Shown here: one piece after another, positions 59,178-64,000 of the stretch | How the letters are laid out: each line of letters starts with the position of its first letter | Numbering within the stretch: the first letter of the stretch is position 1 | Origin: Streptomyces humicola | Lineage (GTDB): Bacteria; Actinomycetota; Actinomycetes; Streptomycetales; Streptomycetaceae | Length of the DNA: 64,000 bases | Assembly: GCF_024436035.1 (NCBI RefSeq) | Contig: NZ_JANFNG010000001.1 | Location: 663,574 to 727,573, forward strand | Direction: 5' to 3' | Translations under genes and position numbers: made by a program | The notes under the pieces: generated by a model | Told to the model about the DNA's origin: nothing | Seen by the model: only the letters and a program-made list of their open reading frames with translations | The model's database searches: none

Positions 59178-60386
59178 TCACCAGGTGACCGGGAGCGAGA
59201 TCAAGCCACGTGCGCGCATCGACGGACGCCACTGAAGCTCCTCGTGAGGGACGGCGAGGGCCAGGCCCGGAAGCCTGCGCAGCAGCGTCTCCAGAGCGAT
59301 TTCGGTCTCCGTCCTGCCCAGGGAGGCGCCGAGGCAGTAGTGGATCCCGTGGCCCAGCCAGAGGTTGCCGCTGCGGTCGCGGCGCGGGTCGAGGCGGTCC
59401 GGGTCGGGGAAGTGCGCCGGATCGCGGTTGGCCGAGGCGATGGAGAGCAGCACCGTCTCACCCGCCGGAACGGTCACGCCGCCGATCTCCACGTCCTCCA
59501 GCGGGAACCGGCGGATCGCCAGCGGCGCCGGGCCGTCGAAGCGGGCGAACTCCTCGACGGCGGCGGGGATCGCCGTCGGGTCGTCGCGCAACTCCCGCAT
59601 CAGATGCGGTCGTTCGAGGAGGGCCAGCACGGAGTTGCCGATGAGATGGACGACGTTCTCGTAACCCGCGAAGAGGATCAGGAACGCCAGGGAGGTCAGT
59701 TCGTCCCCGGAGAGCCCGGCTTCTCCCTCCTCCTGGACCGTGACGAGGTCCGAGAGCAGGTCGTCGGCGGGCTCGGCGCGTTTGCTGTCGATCAGGCCGG
59801 TGTAGAAGCGCAGCATGTGGCCGACGGCATCCTTCGCCAGGTGCGGCTTGGCCGGATCGGGTGCCACGAGGGCGTCGGTCCAGGCGCGGAAGTCGTGCCT
59901 GTCCTCCTTCGGGACGCCCAGCAGATCGCAGATGACCGTCACCGGGACCCGGCCCGCGTAGGAGGCGATCAGATCGGCGCGGCCCTGCGGCTCGATCGCG
60001 TCGAGCAGTTCCTCGCACAGCTGCCGTATGGGCTCGCGCAGCTTCTCCACGCGTCCGGGCGTGAACGCCTTCACCACCAGGCGGCGGATGCGGGTGTGGT
60101 CCGGCGGATCCATGTTGAGCAGGTTCGCGTCGAGGGCGGGTGGCAGCGGGAAACCGGCGTAGTTGCCCGGCAGCGCGTTGCGCTTGTCCAGGGAGAGCCG
60201 CGGATCGGCGAGCGCCTCCCGTACATCGGAGTAGCGGGTGACCAGCCAGGCGGGTCGCCCGTCGTGACCGGTGACCCGGTGGACGGGACCGGACTCGCGC
60301 AGCGCCGCGTATGTGCCGTACGGGTCGGCGATCAGCGCGGCCGTGTCGACAGGGGGCGGGGAGCCGGGCGTCGTGGTGATCTCCAT
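59178..60386 (-). CDS. Cytochrome P450 (CYP107-like)
   Basis: A 402-aa soluble class I P450. Visible parts: NMDPPDHTRIRRLVVKAF (C helix), I-helix LILFAGYENVVHLIGN, K-helix ExxR in EEFARF, meander SANRDPAHFPDPDRLDP and the haem loop LGHGIHYCLGASLGRTE with Cys near 349. In the I-helix the catalytic acid-alcohol pair normally reads ET; here it is EN, so the proton-relay Thr is Asn. It is the last gene of the minus-strand XRE-ImmA-MAB_1171c module (102 bases after the membrane protein gene). No ferredoxin is adjacent. Confidence 0.94.
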   Translation of the reverse strand: MEITTTPGSPPPVDTAALIADPYGTYAALRESGPVHRVTGHDGRPAWLVTRYSDVREALADPRLSLDKRNALPGNYAGFPLPPALDANLLNMDPPDHTRIRRLVVKAFTPGRVEKLREPIRQLCEELLDAIEPQGRADLIASYAGRVPVTVICDLLGVPKEDRHDFRAWTDALVAPDPAKPHLAKDAVGHMLRFYTGLIDSKRAEPADDLLSDLVTVQEEGEAGLSGDELTSLAFLILFAGYENVVHLIGNSVLALLERPHLMRELRDDPTAIPAAVEEFARFDGPAPLAIRRFPLEDVEIGGVTVPAGETVLLSIASANRDPAHFPDPDRLDPRRDRSGNLWLGHGIHYCLGASLGRTETEIALETLLRRLPGLALAVPHEELQWRPSMRARGLISLPVTW

Positions 60387-60488
60387 GCACACGACTCTAA
60401 GGACAGCGGTACGGAGGCGGCGACGGGGGTCTCGCCCCGGCGCCGCCTCCGTGCGGGTGGCCCTGACCCCCGTCCGGGGCCACCACGT

Positions 60489-61673
60489 TCATGGGTGCCG
60501 CGCGGAGCTCCTCATCCGCAGCTCGCTGAGGACCTCGTCGACCAGCGGCAGGTGGTAGACGTCGGCGACGCGCGCAAGGTGTTCGTGCTCCTCGGCCAGT
60601 TCGGTGGAGTCCGTCACCACCACGGTGTCCGCGACGGGCTCCGGCACATGTCCGACGGCCTGGTTCTGCAGGCCGCGGCGGAGAGCGGCGGCCTCGACAA
60701 CGGCGGAAAGCCCCTCCCCCTCGTACCCGGCGGCGCGCCCCTTCTCGCGGGCGATGTCGAGCGTCGCCGCCTCCACGTAGCGGCGGATCGAGCGCTGCAC
60801 GTCACGGATCTCGGCCATCTGGCGGTTGGCCCGCCACTCCAGGTCGGCCAGCGGCCACCACGCCGTCCACCGTGACTGCTCCATCGTCACCTCGGGCGCC
60901 TCGGCGGTGACGGCCCGCCACAGCGGCTTCAGGCGGCGCAGCCTGCGCCACGCCGAGACGCGGGGACCGACGGCCGGCAGGGCGAACCCGGTGAGGACAA
61001 GCAGCGCCGCGACCGACGCGCTCATCGGGGCCACCCCGTTGGACAGCAGCCGCGGGTCCATACCAGCCCAGGAGAGGACGAAACCCACCAGCTTGCAGGC
61101 GCAGTAGACGAGGCCCAGCCAGCAGCCGGAGGCGAGCACCCGCAGGCCGCGGGCCAGCCACGAGGTGCCCAGGCGTGCCGCGTAGCGCGGGCAGAGAGTG
61201 CCGAGACCGGCGAGGGAGGCGCCGAAGATGACCAGATACAGCACCAGGAAGGTGACGACGCCGGGCGCGGAGGCGTACGCCGTGCTCAGATCGCGCGGAT
61301 GCTCGACGGCGTCAGGGCGCCCCAGCAGGAAGGAGACGACCGCGACCGCCCAAGCCGCGGCGATCGCCGCGACCACACCCCGGGCGTGCCGTGCCCGGCC
61401 GGTCCACCGCAGCAGCAGCACCAGTGCGCCGGTGGCGAACACCACCACCGAGGAGTACAGGAACACCATGGCCAGGTTGGCCACGCCCGTCAGCCTGTCG
61501 AACCGGCGGTAGAGGCTGGGCGCGGAGAAGAGGAAGACGGTGGCGACACCGGCGGTCATCACGCACGTCAGCCCGAGATCCGCGTTGCTGCGGTCCCGGA
61601 ACCAGGCGCGCGCCTTGTATCCGACGATCGCCCATGCGGCGACGCCGAAGCACAGGTACACCACGTCAAACAC
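60489..61673 (-). CDS. MAB_1171c-like multi-TM membrane protein
   Basis: A 394-aa protein with about seven TM segments in the first 230 residues (MFDVVYLCFGVAAWAIVGYK, LGLTCVMTAGVATVFLFS and so on), then a cytosolic helical domain of some 150 residues (LKPLWRAVTAEAP, EWRANRQMAEIRDVQRSIRR). This matches the MAB_1171c-type family often annotated as a putative transporter in mycobacteria and streptomycetes. GTG start at 61673 overlaps the ImmA/IrrE-like stop by 8 bases. Function unknown; the operon suggests sensing or signalling. Confidence 0.87.
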   Translation of the reverse strand: MFDVVYLCFGVAAWAIVGYKARAWFRDRSNADLGLTCVMTAGVATVFLFSAPSLYRRFDRLTGVANLAMVFLYSSVVVFATGALVLLLRWTGRARHARGVVAAIAAAWAVAVVSFLLGRPDAVEHPRDLSTAYASAPGVVTFLVLYLVIFGASLAGLGTLCPRYAARLGTSWLARGLRVLASGCWLGLVYCACKLVGFVLSWAGMDPRLLSNGVAPMSASVAALLVLTGFALPAVGPRVSAWRRLRRLKPLWRAVTAEAPEVTMEQSRWTAWWPLADLEWRANRQMAEIRDVQRSIRRYVEAATLDIAREKGRAAGYEGEGLSAVVEAAALRRGLQNQAVGHVPEPVADTVVVTDSTELAEEHEHLARVADVYHLPLVDEVLSELRMRSSARHP

Positions 61674-62364
61674 GGGCGTGTCCTTTGCCTGCGCCTGCGC
61701 CTTCGGCGCGTTCGCGGCGCACGTGCTGCAGCGCGGGGCCGAGCGACGCGGCGAGTTCGGCGGCCTGCCCCTGCAGCGGCAGGCCGTGGTCGGGCGCCGA
61801 GGGCACCACGTACTCCATCAGCAGCGTGCCCAGCACCTCGGTCTCGCGCTCGGCCGGATTGTCGTAGCAGTGGTGACGCGCCAGGCCCATCGTGAGTCCC
61901 ATGCGCCGCATCGCGGTCGCCACGTCGACCGAGGGCGTCCACATCCGCAGCGCGTCCTCGGTGACGGCGGGGTCCTGGTCGTGGCCGAGCAGCAGATGGC
62001 TCAGCTCGTGGAGCACGATGTGCGCCTGGTGCCACGGGGAAGTCTTCAGCTCGTAGAAGACCCAGAAACCGTCGTCGGTCGTGGCCGTCATGCCGGAGAC
62101 GACGCCGTCGAGGCTCATCGGGACCAGGTGGACCGGCCGGCCGACGCGCGCTGCCACGACTTCGCACATGCCCTGCATGTCGGTGGAGGAGGGCAGGCCG
62201 AGCTCCTGGATGAGCCGCTTGCACCGCCGGCGTATCGGCCCCACGCGCATGCCCGCACCGTCCTCGATCCCGGTCCAACGCCACGAATAGAAGACCCCGT
62301 TGACCCCGTTGATTCCGTTTGCCCCGTTGACGCCCTTGGCCCCGTTCTCCGCGTCACCGTTCAT
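61666..62364 (-). CDS. ImmA/IrrE-family metalloprotease-like protein
   Basis: A 232-aa protein with the gluzincin motif HIVLHELSHLLLGH (HELSH at 119-123) in an ImmA/IrrE-type domain. The region before it has FWVFYELKTSPWHQA, typical of the family. The first 25 residues are a low-complexity Asn-Gly-Val run encoded by short AACGGGGTC-type repeats. In ImmA/IrrE systems such peptidases cleave an XRE repressor; here the XRE gene is directly upstream (9 bases between). It overlaps the MAB_1171c-like gene downstream. Confidence 0.88.
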   Translation of the reverse strand: MNGDAENGAKGVNGANGINGVNGVFYSWRWTGIEDGAGMRVGPIRRRCKRLIQELGLPSSTDMQGMCEVVAARVGRPVHLVPMSLDGVVSGMTATTDDGFWVFYELKTSPWHQAHIVLHELSHLLLGHDQDPAVTEDALRMWTPSVDVATAMRRMGLTMGLARHHCYDNPAERETEVLGTLLMEYVVPSAPDHGLPLQGQAAELAASLGPALQHVRRERAEGAGAGKGHARV

Positions 62365-62373
62365 GGCTCGCCC

Positions 62374-62844
62374 TCACCGCTCATGCCCGTCCTCGGGCGG
62401 GAGGTTCATCTGCCTGCGGAACTGGGAGATGATCGTGGTGAGGCTGTCCTGGACGTCCGGCGGCAGGCCGACGGAGCGCAGCGCGATGGCCCGCACCCGC
62501 TGGTCGCGCATGGCGACGAGGAAGCGGACCTCCTCCTCGACGCGCTCCGCCTGTGCCGGGGAGAGGTCGCCCAGCAGATATCCGACGGGCACCGCGAAGA
62601 ACTTGGCGAGCGCGCGCAGCACGTCCGGACTGGGGTTGGCGCGCTTTCCGTTGCGGAGCATCGACAGGTACTGCTCGGTGAGGCGGACCCCGCCGTACTC
62701 CTCCGTGCTGCCGCTGATCTCGGCGGCCACATGAGCGTTGGTGTATGGAGCGCCCGGCGGGTGCATGGCCGAGAACAGGTAGTTGAGCCGTTCTGCGAGC
62801 GGGCTGCCTGCGGCGTCCGGCGATCTGTCCTGCCGCTCACTCAT
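62374..62844 (-). CDS. XRE-family helix-turn-helix regulator
   Basis: A 156-aa regulator. The HTH covers about 12-85: LAERLNYLFSAM, TNAHVAAEISGSTEEYGGVR, LTEQYLSMLRNGKRANPSPD and VLRALAKFFAVPVGYLLGD. A C-terminal helical part (RVEEEVRFLVAMRDQRVRAI) may dimerise. First gene of a minus-strand module with an ImmA/IrrE-like peptidase, an MAB_1171c-like membrane protein and a P450. ATG 62844 has GGGAGGGG upstream. Confidence 0.88.
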   Translation of the reverse strand: MSERQDRSPDAAGSPLAERLNYLFSAMHPPGAPYTNAHVAAEISGSTEEYGGVRLTEQYLSMLRNGKRANPSPDVLRALAKFFAVPVGYLLGDLSPAQAERVEEEVRFLVAMRDQRVRAIALRSVGLPPDVQDSLTTIISQFRRQMNLPPEDGHER

Positions 62845-63208
62845 GCTGCACCACCCCTCCCGCATCTGCCCCTCGGGTCACGGCCAGTTAAGGCGCGTGA
62901 CCACCGCGTGGGGACATCCTGCCACGGCTGCGCCGCCGTACACCAGTCCACCACGGTGAGCTGCAACGATGCCGGTATCAGGGACTTAACCATTGGTGAA
63001 GCCTGCGCGGGCCGGGGTGCGGCCCCGCGCGGGCTCGGTGGGTGGTGCTGTCTCGGTCAACGAGGCGGCGGCGTTGGCCCGTCCGGTGGTCGTCGGTGCG
63101 GCGAACGCGTCCGCGGCGAGGACTGCGGTCAGCACGTTCGGGGGAAAGGGGATGCTGCCACCGATCTTGACGCTGTGCGGGCAACCGCACGGCGATGCGA
63201 CCGTGCGG
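62845..63208. other. Intergenic region between XRE and IclR genes
   Basis: About 360 bases with no supportable gene, between two minus-strand genes. It must hold the XRE-module promoter. A GC-rich imperfect hairpin, CGCGGGCC ... GGCCCCGCG, lies around 63008-63032 and may end the IclR transcript. A minus-strand frame through 62986-63208 has no family similarity. Confidence 0.4.
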
Positions 63209-64000
63209 CTAGGCCACGGGCACGCGGGTGTAGCGGCCGGCCACATGCAGATCGCGCTCGATGGCCAGCGCCGCCTCGCGCAACGGCGGGAGCAGGGCGT
63301 GGCGCGACTGCTGGGGGGTGGCGCGGGCCGCGTGCATGGAGACGTTGACGGCGGCGACGACACGCTCTTGAAGATCGCGCACCGGCACGGCGAGCGACCG
63401 GAGCCCCTCCTCCAACTCCTCGTTCACCAGGGCGTACCCGTCCCGTTCGACCTGGTCGAGCACGGCGGCAAGGCACTGCGGAGAGGTGATGGTGTGACGG
63501 GTGAGGGCGTCGAGCGCCGTCGCGCCGAGCCGCGCGGTGCGCTCGTCCCGTGGCAGCCCGGCGAGCAGGACGCGGCCCATCGACGTCGCATACGCCGGGA
63601 AGCGCGTCCCCAGGGTGATGTTGACGCTCATGATGCGGACGGTGGGCACGCGCGCCACGTACTGGATGTCGTCGCCCGCGAGCACTGCCATCGATGCCGA
63701 CTCGTGCACCCGCTCCACCAGCCCGGCCAGGTGCGGCTGGGCGATCTGAGGGAGCGTCAGCCCGGCCAGCCGGGCGAAACCCAACTCCAGCACGCGCGGG
63801 GTCGGCGCGAAGAGCTTGCCGCGGGTGGTGACATAGCCGAGGTGGTCGAGGGTGAGCAGCGCCCGCCGGGCAGTGGCACGTGCGAGACCGGCGGCCTCCG
63901 CCACCGCGGTGAGCGGGAGTTCGCCGCGGTCTCGGCCGAAGGCGGTGAGCACGGCGAGGCCCCGGGCGAGCGATTCGACGAACACCGGGTGGGTGGGAGG
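63209..64000 (-). CDS. IclR-family transcriptional regulator (PcaR/PobR-like), partial
   Basis: At least 263 codons visible; the frame is open to the window edge and the residues there (PPTHPVFVESLARGLAVL) match the conserved start of Pca/Pob-type IclR proteins, so the true start lies outside. HTH: LPLTAVAEAAGLARATARRALLTL and YVTTRGKLFAPTPRVLELG. The effector domain (from about 95) has LAGDDIQYVARVPTVRIMSV, FPAYATSMGRVLLAGL and VNEELEEGLRSLAVPVRD. Family members control aromatic-acid (protocatechuate/4-hydroxybenzoate) catabolism; the target genes would be beyond the right edge. Confidence 0.93.
   Translation of the reverse strand, partial: PPTHPVFVESLARGLAVLTAFGRDRGELPLTAVAEAAGLARATARRALLTLDHLGYVTTRGKLFAPTPRVLELGFARLAGLTLPQIAQPHLAGLVERVHESASMAVLAGDDIQYVARVPTVRIMSVNITLGTRFPAYATSMGRVLLAGLPRDERTARLGATALDALTRHTITSPQCLAAVLDQVERDGYALVNEELEEGLRSLAVPVRDLQERVVAAVNVSMHAARATPQQSRHALLPPLREAALAIERDLHVAGRYTRVPVA

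Noticed and set aside
62986..63363. A 125-codon minus-strand frame with a stretch reading GGSIPFPPNVLTAVLAADAF
   Set aside because: The stretch looks protein-like, but the frame overlaps the IclR gene in another register and I could not match it to a family. It could be a small relic but is not supportable.

Overview
The window is very GC-rich, with strong third-position G/C bias, many GTG starts and short overlapping gene junctions. It encodes a chaplin, RppA, Tat-type and Sec-type secreted hydrolases and two cytochrome P450s. Together these point to a Streptomyces or close relative, most likely an accessory-rich part of the chromosome. I see no rRNA, tRNA, CRISPR array, transposase or integrase.

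Layout. 1-6.1 kb: a type III polyketide synthase of the RppA type with a downstream CYP158A-like P450 (cut by the window start), divergent from an accDA-accB-accC operon that encodes an Escherichia coli-style acetyl-CoA carboxylase; together they look like a malonyl-CoA-fed naphthoquinone/pigment locus. 6.1-10.2 kb: a short-chain dehydrogenase with a clear operator, a hydrolase relic, a membrane-anchored unknown, and a divergent LigD-polymerase / ATP-dependent ligase pair. 10.2-24.4 kb: a secreted G1 glutamic peptidase, then a long plus-strand run of carboxylesterase, metallo-beta-lactamase-fold enzyme, a threonyl-tRNA-synthetase-like protein, an adenylation-methyltransferase fusion, a cupin, an aldehyde dehydrogenase, an ATP-grasp ligase and an MFS-thioesterase fusion, followed by a peptidase-E-like gene and an MHS transporter. 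This run is the best candidate for an undescribed biosynthetic system: it has three ATP-using carboxylate activators of different fold and no PKS, NRPS or carrier protein.

24.4-45 kb: mostly catabolism and transport: a Tat-exported metallophosphoesterase, a GH36 alpha-galactosidase, a His-rich repeat secreted protein, an NCS2 nucleobase permease, glutamate decarboxylase, a small phosphoesterase, a sugar MFS, an APC permease, a Gfo/Idh/MocA-DUF6807 fusion with a cupin and a LacI relic, an ornithine-cyclodeaminase family protein, an unknown helical protein, a membrane PP2C phosphatase, and a D-aminopeptidase / T2 asparaginase pair. 45-52 kb: a cytochrome oxidase subunit I with a small membrane partner, a TetR/DHA2-MFS efflux pair in which the transporter carries three carboxypeptidase-regulatory-like domains, a sedolisin and a chaplin. 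53-64 kb: a lipase maturation factor, a Mut7-C protein, DUF72, PolX, a Vms1/Rv2629-like protein, then the minus-strand module XRE regulator - ImmA/IrrE peptidase - MAB_1171c-like membrane protein - P450, and an IclR regulator cut by the window end.

All functions are inferred by reading the sequence; no database search was possible. Start codons were chosen from ribosome-binding sites, overlaps and family lengths, and several differ from the longest open frame.
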